Positions 7,925 through 17,012 of a stretch of 40,806 bases of DNA are shown piece after piece (position 1 is the first letter of the stretch; each line of letters starts with the position of its first letter). The notes under the pieces are model-generated. The model did no database searches and was not told the origin of the DNA. It saw nothing but the letters and a program-made list of their open reading frames with translations. A program made the translations under genes and the position numbers. Source of the DNA: Candidatus Omnitrophota bacterium (GTDB taxonomy: Bacteria > Omnitrophota > Gorgyraeia > JABMRN01 > RBG-13-46-9); assembly GCA_016782425.1 (NCBI GenBank), contig JADHYN010000002.1, positions 1-40,806 on the forward strand, written 5' to 3'.

Positions 7925-10900
7925 TTATGTTTTAAACCGTATGCTGTCGTTTCCGCACAGGTTCTCGATTTCTTCGAATAAGACCTCATCGAGTTTTACA
8001 GCGTAATTCTTGCCCGCCGATATACTGACCTTTCTGCCCGTGGGCTGTTGGAAATTCAAAAGAACCGGAATCTTTCCGCGATGCCGGGTGAGTATGTCCT
8101 TTAGGGTATCAAGCACGGGTTTCTCAAGTCCTGGGGTTGAGAGGTCTATTAATATTGCTTTAGTGAATTTTGATTTTACCTCTTCCAAAGGAATAATCTC
8201 GTCCGCAAGAAGCTTCGGTTCTTCATCCCTCAGGCTTAATTTGCCGGTTATGAATACCATGGAATCAACCCTCACAAGATTTGAGAATTTCTGGAAGGTC
8301 CTTGGAAAGACCAAGGTCTCCACAGTACCTGTTAAATCTTCCAGGTTCACTATGGCCATTTTCTCTTGTGTTCTTCGGGTCGTCGTAATCTTTGCCTTGC
8401 TTATTATCCCGCCCAAACGCATTTCCTCACCGTCTCTTAGAGTGCTAAGGTTTGCGATGGAAGAAGAGGAATAGTTGTTTAACAATTTTTCAAAACGAGC
8501 CAAGGGGTGCTTCGTAATATAGAAACCGAGCATTTCCTTCTCATAAGAAAGAAGCTGGCTCTCCGTCCATTCGGGAATATCGGGAATTTCATGAAAAGTT
8601 TTCTGGAAGCTTTCCTGCATGTCAAAGGTATCGAAGAAAGAATATTGGCCGTTTAGTTTATCCTTCTGGACCCCGCCGGCGATCTCGAGGGCCTTGTCCA
8701 ATATTGCCAGCTGCTGCGAGCGGTGCAGTTTGAGTGAATCAAAAGCGCCGCATTTGATAAGGCTTTCTACGACTCTTCTGTTGACAAGACGCGAATCCAC
8801 CCTTTGTGTAAAATCATAGATGGATTTAAACTTGCCGAATTTAGTTCTTGAAGTAATAATCGAATCTATGGCGCTTTGACCAATGTTTTTTACGGCTGCC
8901 AGGCCAAAACGTATTCCTTCTTCAACAACAGTAAAATTGGCAAAGCTTTCGTCTACGTCCGGAGGCAGAACCTTTATGCCCATCCTTATGGCTTCGTTTA
9001 TATACAAAGCAACTTTATCCGTGTTGTCGCGTTCACTTGTAAGCAGCGCCGTCATGAACTCGACCGGGAAATTCGCCTTGAGGTAGGCGGTTCTATAGCT
9101 TATCATGGCGTAAGCCGTGCTGTGAGATTTATTGAATCCGTAACCCGCGAAGTACTCTATTTGATTGAATATCTTATTCGCTGTATCTTTGTCGATGCCT
9201 TTTTTTAAGGCGCCATTTACAAAATTGTGCCTGGCTTCGGCCATGATCTCGGGCGTTTTCTTGCTGATTGCGCGCCTTAACGTATCCGCTTCGGCCAGGC
9301 TGAATCCTGCCAGGTCCGAAGCGATTTTCATGACCTGCTCCTGATATACTATAATACCGTGTGTCTCCTTAAGTATGGGTTCCAGTAACGGATGGTCGTA
9401 TCTTATATCTATTCTTTTATGCTTTCTTCCGATAAAGTCATCAAGCATCCCGCTTCCTATCGGGCCGGGCCGGAAGAGCGCCAGAAGTGCTATTGCTTCT
9501 TCGAATCTTTCCGGTTTAAGCTTTTTTAAGAGGTCGCGCATGCCCGAACTTTCTAACTGAAATATGCCTATGGATTCGGCTTTGGTTAAAAGCTCGAATG
9601 TCTTTTTATCATCGAGATTTATCTTTTCGATGTCAATGTCGATGTCTCTTGTTCTTTTCACTATTTTTACCGTCTCGTTTATGACGGTTAATGTTTTAAG
9701 CCCCAGAAAATCCATTTTCAGGAGCCCTATTTTTTCCAGAGACGTCATTGGAAAGCCGGTCGTAATCTGGCCGTCGTTGGTTTTGAAAAGCGGCACGTAA
9801 TTTGTCAGATCCTCCTGGCTTATAACTACTCCTGCGGCGTGCGTGGAGGCGTGGCGCGTTAACCTTTCGAGTTTCATCGATATATCGATGAGCTTGGTAA
9901 TACTGGGGTTACTTTTATATAAATTTTCAAGTTCTGGTTCTACCTTTAAGGCGTGTTCCAGGGTTATGTTCAGTTCGTTGGGTATGAGTTTGGCGATCTT
10001 ATCGGCTTCGGCATACGGCATGCCCATGACTCTGGCAACGTCACGCACAACGCCCTTGGCCATCATTGTTCCGAAAGTAATGATTTGTGCGACGTTGCTT
10101 TTGGAATATTTGTTTATGACGTAATCGATGACTTCGTTTCTGCGTTCGTAGCAGAAGTCAATGTCGATATCGGGCATGCTGATTCTTTCCGGATTTAAAA
10201 ACCTCTCAAAGATCAGCCCGTAGCGTAGCGGATCTACGTCCGTAATGCCGAGCGAGTAACTGACAACGCTTCCCGCAGCCGAACCCCTTCCTGGGCCGAC
10301 GGGTATGTTTCTACCTTTAGCGAAATTCACAAAATCCCACGCTATGAGAAAGTAACTTGTATAACCGCTGTTCTTTATAATCTGCAATTCGTGCCCTACC
10401 CTGTCTTCGACCACTTTATCGATTTTCTCGTATTTATTTTTTAGTCCTTCGTAAACTAACTTTTCCAGATATTTCTCGCGCGTTATGCCTTCGGGCGGGT
10501 TGTATTGCGGGAGGTGAATCTTACTGAAATCAAGTTCTACGTTACACTTCTCGGCTATTTCCATTGTGTTGCTTATTGCGGATGGTGCTATATCGCGGAA
10601 TGCCTTCTTCATGGTTTCGGGCGGTTTGAAATAAAACTCGTCTGTCTGCATTCTCATACGGCTTGGATCATCTAGGGTTGTTTGTGTTTGAATAGAGAGA
10701 AGTGCTTCGTGGGCTCTTGCATCATCCTTGTAAATATAGTGCACGTCGTTTGTTGCAACCAGCGGAATGTCGAGGTCTTTTGAGATTTTTATAATCGCCT
10801 TGTTTACTTTTGCCTGATCATCTATCCCGTTGTCCTGAAGTTCCAGATAGAAATTTTCTTTGCCAAAAATATGTCGATACTGATCGGCTGTTTTTCTGGC

Positions 10901-11371
10901 TTTATCTATTTCTCCGGAAAGAATAAGATGCGGGATTTCTCCCTTCAGGCAAGCCGAAAAACCTATGAGCCCGTCATTATGCCTTGCGAGTACCTCTTTG
11001 TCTATTCTCGGCCTGTAGTAAAAACCCTCCAGATACCCGATGGAGACCAATTTCATGAGGTTTTTATATCCGACTTCATCTTTTGCCAGTAAAACGAGGT
11101 GAAACGATGCTTCCTGAATTCCGTGGCTTGATTTTTCGAAACGGCTCTCGGGCGCGATATAAACTTCGGAACCGATGATGGGCTTGATGCCTTTATCTTG
11201 CGCCTTTTGATAAAATTCGATCGTGCCAAACATGTTGCCGTGATCCGTCATGGCGCAGGCAGGCATTTTCAAAGCCGCGGTGATATTCACCAGGTCTTGC
11301 AACCTGCAAGCCCCGTCCAGAAGGCTGTACTGGGTATGTACGTGTAAGTGTACGAAATCCGAGTGTTTCAT
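7925..11371 (-). CDS. dnaE: DNA polymerase III alpha subunit (DnaE1 type)
   Basis: About 1148 aa from the chosen start. The order is a PHP domain beginning FVHLHVHTQYSLLDGA, then the Pol C-family catalytic core with PVGPGRGSAAGSVVSY and the Asp triad motif MPDIDIDF, a long thumb/fingers region, the tandem HhH part (GYGFNKSHSTAYAMISY just before it), and a C-terminal OB domain (EMRLGGIISKAKI...). This is the replicative polymerase. PHP metal-site residues look intact (TDHGN, NDVHY, AHE), so intrinsic proofreading is possible. The frame stays open to 11506, but those extra 45 codons are made of palindromic repeats. Family alignment points to ATG 11371 (MKHSDFVHL), with 11383 (MTNK) an alternative. 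Neither has a strong ribosome site. Confidence 0.95.
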   Translation of the reverse strand: MKHSDFVHLHVHTQYSLLDGACRLQDLVNITAALKMPACAMTDHGNMFGTIEFYQKAQDKGIKPIIGSEVYIAPESRFEKSSHGIQEASFHLVLLAKDEVGYKNLMKLVSIGYLEGFYYRPRIDKEVLARHNDGLIGFSACLKGEIPHLILSGEIDKARKTADQYRHIFGKENFYLELQDNGIDDQAKVNKAIIKISKDLDIPLVATNDVHYIYKDDARAHEALLSIQTQTTLDDPSRMRMQTDEFYFKPPETMKKAFRDIAPSAISNTMEIAEKCNVELDFSKIHLPQYNPPEGITREKYLEKLVYEGLKNKYEKIDKVVEDRVGHELQIIKNSGYTSYFLIAWDFVNFAKGRNIPVGPGRGSAAGSVVSYSLGITDVDPLRYGLIFERFLNPERISMPDIDIDFCYERRNEVIDYVINKYSKSNVAQIITFGTMMAKGVVRDVARVMGMPYAEADKIAKLIPNELNITLEHALKVEPELENLYKSNPSITKLIDISMKLERLTRHASTHAAGVVISQEDLTNYVPLFKTNDGQITTGFPMTSLEKIGLLKMDFLGLKTLTVINETVKIVKRTRDIDIDIEKINLDDKKTFELLTKAESIGIFQLESSGMRDLLKKLKPERFEEAIALLALFRPGPIGSGMLDDFIGRKHKRIDIRYDHPLLEPILKETHGIIVYQEQVMKIASDLAGFSLAEADTLRRAISKKTPEIMAEARHNFVNGALKKGIDKDTANKIFNQIEYFAGYGFNKSHSTAYAMISYRTAYLKANFPVEFMTALLTSERDNTDKVALYINEAIRMGIKVLPPDVDESFANFTVVEEGIRFGLAAVKNIGQSAIDSIITSRTKFGKFKSIYDFTQRVDSRLVNRRVVESLIKCGAFDSLKLHRSQQLAILDKALEIAGGVQKDKLNGQYSFFDTFDMQESFQKTFHEIPDIPEWTESQLLSYEKEMLGFYITKHPLARFEKLLNNYSSSSIANLSTLRDGEEMRLGGIISKAKITTTRRTQEKMAIVNLEDLTGTVETLVFPRTFQKFSNLVRVDSMVFITGKLSLRDEEPKLLADEIIPLEEVKSKFTKAILIDLSTPGLEKPVLDTLKDILTRHRGKIPVLLNFQQPTGRKVSISAGKNYAVKLDEVLFEEIENLCGNDSIRFKT

Positions 11372-11381
11372 TTTATTCGTC

Positions 11382-11424
11382 ATTGCTTCGGCATTGACAT
11401 CAAAGATGTCAATGCCGAAGCAAT
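11382..11424. repeat. Perfect 20-bp-arm inverted repeat at the dnaE start
   Basis: Arms 11382-11401 and 11405-11424 are exact reverse complements around a three-base loop (aaa). The arm reads attgcttcggcattgacatc. The structure covers the alternative dnaE start at 11383 and ends 11 bases upstream of the preferred start at 11371, so in RNA it would fold over the region where ribosomes load. It is the first of three palindromes in the guaB3-dnaE gap; the next is a ccgccctttggcggg hairpin at about 11446-11460. Confidence 0.85.
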
Positions 11425-11482
11425 CTCTAGTTGAGATCCCTCGCCCCGCCCTTTGGCGGGGTTCGGGATGAAATTCGGCCAT

Positions 11483-11506
11483 ATGACCCCGAAACTTCGG
11501 GGTCAT
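11483..11506. repeat. 11-bp-arm palindrome just downstream of the guaB3 stop
   Basis: Arms atgaccccgaa (11483-11493) and ttcggggtcat (11496-11506) pair perfectly around two bases, and short ggcc blocks flank both sides. It begins about 10 bases after the guaB3 stop codon. It could end guaB3 transcripts, but there is no U-run after it, so a repeat element or processing hairpin is as likely as a terminator. Confidence 0.65.
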
Positions 11507-11515
11507 GGCCTCATT

Positions 11516-12679
11516 TCATTTTCCCATTCCGACGCGCTGCGCCGCCTGGAAGACTTTCCCCTCTGTCTGTATGGAAGGGGCTATAATGATTTCTACCGAA
11601 TGCATTTCTTTTAGGTTACGCGCGCCGAGGTTTCCCATGCTGGTCATGAGGGCACCCACGAGGTTTTGTGTTCCGTCGTCTGTCCGCGCAGGCCCGAATA
11701 GAATTTCTGAAAGCGTCCCCGATGTGCCTACTTTAATCCGCGTGCCACGGGGTAAATTCGGATGAGGAGTCGCCATCCCCCAGTGGTAACCCCTTCCAGG
11801 GGCTTCTTTGGCTCTCGCGAACGCGTTTCCAAGCATGACGGCATCCGCTCCGCAGGCGAAAGCCTTGCATACGTCTCCGCCGGTGGACATGCCACCGTCT
11901 GTTATTACCGAAACATATCTTTTCTTTTTCTTGAAAAAGTTATTCCTTGCTGCCACGCAATCCGTAGTTGCGGTTACCTGCGGCACGCCTATTCCCAAAA
12001 CCCCTCTTGTCGTGCAGGCGGTTCCCGGACCAATTCCTATCAAAAGACCACTGCATCCGGTATCCATAAGTTCCAATGCGACATCATAAGTTACGCAGTT
12101 CCCGATTATAACCGGTATCTTGAGTGATTTGCACAATTTCTTGAGATCCACAGCTTTATACTGCTTTGATATGTGTTTTCGCGTGGTAACGGTAGCCTGA
12201 ATTACAAATATGTCGCAACCGGCTTCTTCGGCCATTTTGCCGAATCTTTCCGCTTTTTGCGGAATCGAACTTACTATGGCGGGAACTCTTGCTTTTTTAA
12301 TTTCCTTTATCCGCTTCGATATAAGTTTTTCTTTTATCGGAGGGGCATAAACTGACTGGGTGAGCTTGGTCGCTTCCCACGCAGTAGCGTTTGCGATCTT
12401 ATCCAGTACTCCTTCCGGATTATCGTAACGCGTTTGGACTCCTTCGAGATTCAAGACAGCGATTCCTCCGAGCTTGCCCATTGCAATGGCAAAATTGACA
12501 TCGACAACGCCGTCCATCGCGGATGCCATAATGGGGACTTTGTATCTTTTCCCGCTAAATTCAAAGGAAGGATCGACTTCGGCGGGATTAATTGTCACAT
12601 TGCCAGGAACGAGCGCCACCTCGTCAAAACCGTAACAGCGCCTCGCTTTTCTATCCACTCCGATATAAAATTGCGCCAT
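11516..12679 (-). CDS. guaB3: GuaB3-type IMP dehydrogenase/GMP reductase family protein without CBS domains
   Basis: The 387-aa (beta/alpha)8 barrel enzyme has the catalytic loop GIGPGTACTTRGVLGIGVPQ with nucleophile Cys222, the ITDGGMSTGGDVCKAFACGA phosphate-binding region and the GTRIKVGTSGT flap segment. The two regulatory CBS domains of ordinary GuaB are absent. The CTTR-x-VLGIGVPQ form matches the GuaB3 branch, known mainly from Actinobacteria and Cyanobacteria and studied as an IMP dehydrogenase in the latter. Reaction expected: NAD-dependent IMP to XMP in GTP synthesis, though the direction is not provable here. ATG 12679 has a strong AGGAG site. It carries its own promoter between groL and itself and is followed by dnaE. 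Confidence 0.85.
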   Translation of the reverse strand: MAQFYIGVDRKARRCYGFDEVALVPGNVTINPAEVDPSFEFSGKRYKVPIMASAMDGVVDVNFAIAMGKLGGIAVLNLEGVQTRYDNPEGVLDKIANATAWEATKLTQSVYAPPIKEKLISKRIKEIKKARVPAIVSSIPQKAERFGKMAEEAGCDIFVIQATVTTRKHISKQYKAVDLKKLCKSLKIPVIIGNCVTYDVALELMDTGCSGLLIGIGPGTACTTRGVLGIGVPQVTATTDCVAARNNFFKKKKRYVSVITDGGMSTGGDVCKAFACGADAVMLGNAFARAKEAPGRGYHWGMATPHPNLPRGTRIKVGTSGTLSEILFGPARTDDGTQNLVGALMTSMGNLGARNLKEMHSVEIIIAPSIQTEGKVFQAAQRVGMGK

Positions 12680-12733
12680 GAGGTACTCCTTCTAACTCCT
12701 TATTTTTTAACTACTAACGACAAATCGCACCTT

Positions 12734-12751
12734 ACAGTTTATACAGTTTAT
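12734..12751. repeat. Tandem 9-bp direct repeat downstream of the guaB3 promoter
   Basis: The unit acagtttat occurs twice in immediate succession (12734-12742 and 12743-12751). It lies 10 bases past the -10 hexamer, in the first bases of the transcript. The position would suit an operator for a dimeric regulator, but no matching repressor is known to me. Confidence 0.5.
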
Positions 12752-12760
12752 TGTAGAGTT

Positions 12761-12789
12761 ATGATACTATTATAAAGATATTTTGTCAA
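12761..12789 (-). promoter_or_regulatory. Sigma-70 promoter for guaB3
   Basis: On the minus strand a perfect -35 TTGACA (12784-12789) and a 5/6 -10 TATCAT (12761-12766) are separated by exactly 17 bases. It follows the groL terminator and points at guaB3, giving a leader of about 75 bases. Confidence 0.8.
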
Positions 12790-12803
12790 TAATAAAGGAG
12801 GAT

Positions 12804-12839
12804 AAAAAAATGGGGCAAGGTTTTTAACCTCGCCCCATT
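12804..12839 (-). terminator. Rho-independent terminator of groS-groL
   Basis: Reading the minus strand, AATGGGGC pairs with GCCCCATT, and an inner AGGTT/AACCT pairs after one mismatch. The hairpin is followed directly by a run of seven T. It lies about 30 bases past the groL stop. Confidence 0.9.
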
Positions 12840-12867
12840 CGGCTTGCTGTTTATGGCTTAGAGCTTT

Positions 12868-14807
<1,940 letters not shown>

Positions 14808-14851
14808 ATTCGTACCTCCTTTTTCAACTGTTTAATCGTTAAAAGTAAAAA

Positions 14852-14878
14852 TTAGCACTCTACACTAAAGAGTGCTAA
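14852..14878. promoter_or_regulatory. CIRCE operator (HrcA binding site)
   Basis: ttagcactc (14852-14860), nine spacer bases, then gagtgctaa (14870-14878): an exact match to the CIRCE consensus. It lies just downstream of the -10 element, overlapping the expected transcription start of groS-groL, the classical repression position. Confidence 0.98.
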
Positions 14879-14888
14879 CAAATTGTTT

Positions 14889-14916
14889 ATTATACAAGAA
14901 TGCTGTTTTTTGTCAA
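14889..14916 (-). promoter_or_regulatory. Sigma-70 promoter for groS-groL
   Basis: On the minus strand both hexamers are perfect, TTGACA (14911-14916) and TATAAT (14889-14894), with a 16-base spacer. The CIRCE operator begins 10 bases beyond the -10 box. Confidence 0.93.
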
Positions 14917-14928
14917 GCATTTTTTACA

Positions 14929-15087
14929 AGGTCGCTGAAAAACTCCTAAAATTCTACAGCGACCTCTGATTGCACAGATTTTAGAAAAGATTACATAGAT
15001 TTTCTCGACGATAAATTTAATCTGTGTAATCTATTTTAATCTTTTAATCAGAGATTGCTGTTTTATTAAGGTTTTTTCAGCAATCTC
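14929..15087. repeat. Three-hairpin palindromic block between coaX and groS
   Basis: The 270-base gap holds no gene. It contains hairpin 1 (aggtcgctg 14929-14937 with cagcgacct 14957-14965), a long central stem (ctctgatt 14964-14971 with aatcagag 15046-15053, and agattacatagatt with aatctgtgtaatct inside), and hairpin 3 (agattgctg 15052-15060 with cagcaatct 15078-15086). Both outer ends carry GCTGAAAAAC in inverted orientation, about 158 bases apart, which resembles the termini of a small non-autonomous element. No U-run marks a coaX terminator. Confidence 0.6.
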
Positions 15088-15151
15088 TTTACAAAAAATG
15101 ATTATACAGATTTTGTTTAATAAATAAACGTATAGATTACACTAGATGTGT

Positions 15152-15886
15152 TCACACTTTTGAAAGTAGGTAGAGGCCTTTTAAGGAGAGGTCTAAATCA
15201 ACCTTTTTCATGGAAGGGGTATATCTACTTATGAGAGGGGCATCGCCTCCCGTGGCAACTATTTTTATATTCCTGCCGAGTTTATTCCTGAATTGCGCTA
15301 TTAAACCTTCGCATAAGGCGCTGTAGCCGTAAATCATTCCCCCTCTTATGCTCGTTGTTGTATTTTTTCCTATGAGGGAACGCGTTTTCTTAAGATATGT
15401 CTTGGGAAGCAACGCCGTCCCCTCAGATAGAGAGTCCAGAGACATCTTTATGCCGGGTACAATTAAGCCGCCGAGATATGCGCTTTTTTTGGAAACAACA
15501 TCAAAGGTAACGGCTGTTCCGAAGTCTATTATTAATATAGGTAAACCGTAGAGCGATTTGGCCGCAAAAGCGGTGATGAGCCTGTCCTGACCTATTTCTC
15601 TCTTTTTATATTCGCATTTAATAGGAACCTTCAGATTACTGCCGATTACGAATATTTTTGCATTCTTAAAGCTTCTTTTAAGTTTCTTTTTAATCCCTTT
15701 TGTAAGCCCGGGAACCACGGATACCATATAAATCGCGTCTATAGTTTTGTCTTTCTTAATTATATTTATAATTCGACTCAGGTTTAACTTTTTAGTCGGC
15801 TGAGAATGCCGCCGGGCTATCCTTCCGGATTTACTTATCAAACCAAAATTGATATTGGTATTTCCTATGTCAACTGCTAATAACAT
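15152..15886 (-). CDS. coaX: Type III pantothenate kinase
   Basis: The 244-aa enzyme belongs to the acetate/sugar kinase/Hsc70 fold. It shows LLAVDIGNTNINFGLI at the N-terminus (phosphate 1), the catalytic DFGTAVTFDVV block (about residues 120-130), GGLIVPGIKMSLDSLSEGTALLP and the late IVATGGDAPLI segment. CoaX phosphorylates pantothenate with ATP as the first step of coenzyme A synthesis; the type III form is not feedback inhibited by CoA. It follows birA, a common pairing in which both genes serve cofactor metabolism. The ribosome site (AAAGG) is the near copy of a 14-base tandem duplication. Confidence 0.95.
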   Translation of the reverse strand: MLLAVDIGNTNINFGLISKSGRIARRHSQPTKKLNLSRIINIIKKDKTIDAIYMVSVVPGLTKGIKKKLKRSFKNAKIFVIGSNLKVPIKCEYKKREIGQDRLITAFAAKSLYGLPILIIDFGTAVTFDVVSKKSAYLGGLIVPGIKMSLDSLSEGTALLPKTYLKKTRSLIGKNTTTSIRGGMIYGYSALCEGLIAQFRNKLGRNIKIVATGGDAPLISRYTPSMKKVDLDLSLKGLYLLSKV

Positions 15887-15898
15887 ATTTTTACCTTT

Positions 15899-15926
15899 CC
15901 CCCGTGAAAGATCCCCCGTGAAAGAT
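15899..15926. repeat. 14-bp tandem duplication spanning the coaX ribosome-binding region
   Basis: cccccgtgaaagat occurs twice head to tail (15899-15912, 15913-15926). On the minus strand each copy ends GGGGG; the copy nearest the gene runs into GGAAAGG just before the coaX ATG. The rest of the coaX-birA gap, to about 16030, is A/T-rich, with aaatatcaaatatcaaaaatc and its imperfect inverse. Confidence 0.7.
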
Positions 15927-16035
15927 TAAATATCAAATATCAAAAATCAAAGATATATATTAGAAACTTAAAAATATTTTTGACTTTTAATTTGCGTTTT
16001 TGATATTTGATTTTTGCTTTTTGATTTTACTTCTG

Positions 16036-17010
16036 CTATCGTATTAATGTAACGTCGCCGGTTAAGAATGTCTCATGTGATCCGTTTTCCAGTCTTATTA
16101 CGAGCGCGCCGTTTTTGTCAATATCGACCGCTTTGCCGTGAAATTTTCTTTTGCCGCTTATTGTTATGCTAACGAATCTACCTAAAGTACAGGAATAGCT
16201 TTTTAGATCGTTCCTTATGGCTCGGAATCCGTCTTCCTTAAACTTTAAATATTCTTTTTCCAGTACTTTAAACAATACTTTCACGAATTCCACTCTTGAG
16301 AAATCAGAGGAGGATTTGCTTTCTTCCTTAATGGAGGTAGCTCCCTTTGGAAGTAGTCTCCGTGAGGTATTGATATTTAAACCTATTCCTAGTATCGCAA
16401 AATTTATCCTGTCTATCTCTGCTTTTAATTCGACAAGTATGCCGCCTGCCTTTCTATCTGAGATCAGAATATCATTAGGCCACCTTATAAGGGCTTTGAG
16501 CCCGGAAAATTGGCGAATGGTTTTTACGGCGCTTACAGCCGCGACGAGCGTAATCTTCGGGACTTCGTTCGGCAGAATATCGGGGCGCAAAACGCAGGAA
16601 ATATAAACGCCTCCTTCGGAAGGAGAAACCCACTCCCTGCCGAGCCGCCCCTTTCCTTTAGTCTGCTCGTCGGCAATGACAACCGTTCCTTCCCGCGCGC
16701 CTTCCGTTGCCAGTTCATAAGCGATGTTATTGGTAGACCCGACCGTCTCGTAGTAATGAATCTCGCTTCCTATGATTTTTGTCTTTAAATTCCACTTTAT
16801 CTCGGAAACGAGTGTTTTGTCGGGAACCTGGAGTAACTTATAACCGAGGTGCGGAACTGCTTCTATTGTGTAGCCGAGTTCCCGCAATTTTTCGATGTGT
16901 TTCCAGAGGGCCTGCCGCGAGATCGACAAAGACTGGCTTACCTCTCTGCCCGAGAGAAAGGAATCTTTATTTTTCTTGAATAATTCCAGTATCTTATCGT
17001 CTTTTTTCAT
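16036..17010 (-). CDS. birA: Bifunctional biotin-protein ligase / biotin operon repressor
   Basis: The 324-aa protein carries an N-terminal winged helix (residues 1-65, with SGREVSQSLSISRQALWKHI), then the ligase domain with KGKGRLGREWVSPSEGG (the adenylate-binding glycine-rich loop), RWPNDILI and GIGLNINT, and a small C-terminal SH3-like domain. It activates biotin to biotinyl-AMP and attaches it to carboxylase carrier proteins. The HTH means it probably also represses biotin genes as in E. coli, although none is nearby. Its start lies directly at the uvrB stop with no clear ribosome site, suggesting translational coupling. Confidence 0.95.
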   Translation of the reverse strand: MKKDDKILELFKKNKDSFLSGREVSQSLSISRQALWKHIEKLRELGYTIEAVPHLGYKLLQVPDKTLVSEIKWNLKTKIIGSEIHYYETVGSTNNIAYELATEGAREGTVVIADEQTKGKGRLGREWVSPSEGGVYISCVLRPDILPNEVPKITLVAAVSAVKTIRQFSGLKALIRWPNDILISDRKAGGILVELKAEIDRINFAILGIGLNINTSRRLLPKGATSIKEESKSSSDFSRVEFVKVLFKVLEKEYLKFKEDGFRAIRNDLKSYSCTLGRFVSITISGKRKFHGKAVDIDKNGALVIRLENGSHETFLTGDVTLIR

Positions 17011-17012
17011 TT

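Noticed and set aside
11372-11506. Extended DnaE N-terminus starting MTPKFRGHMAEF
   Set aside because: The extra 45 codons are three palindromic repeats. The PHP domain of the family begins at FVHLHVHT, a few residues after 11371.
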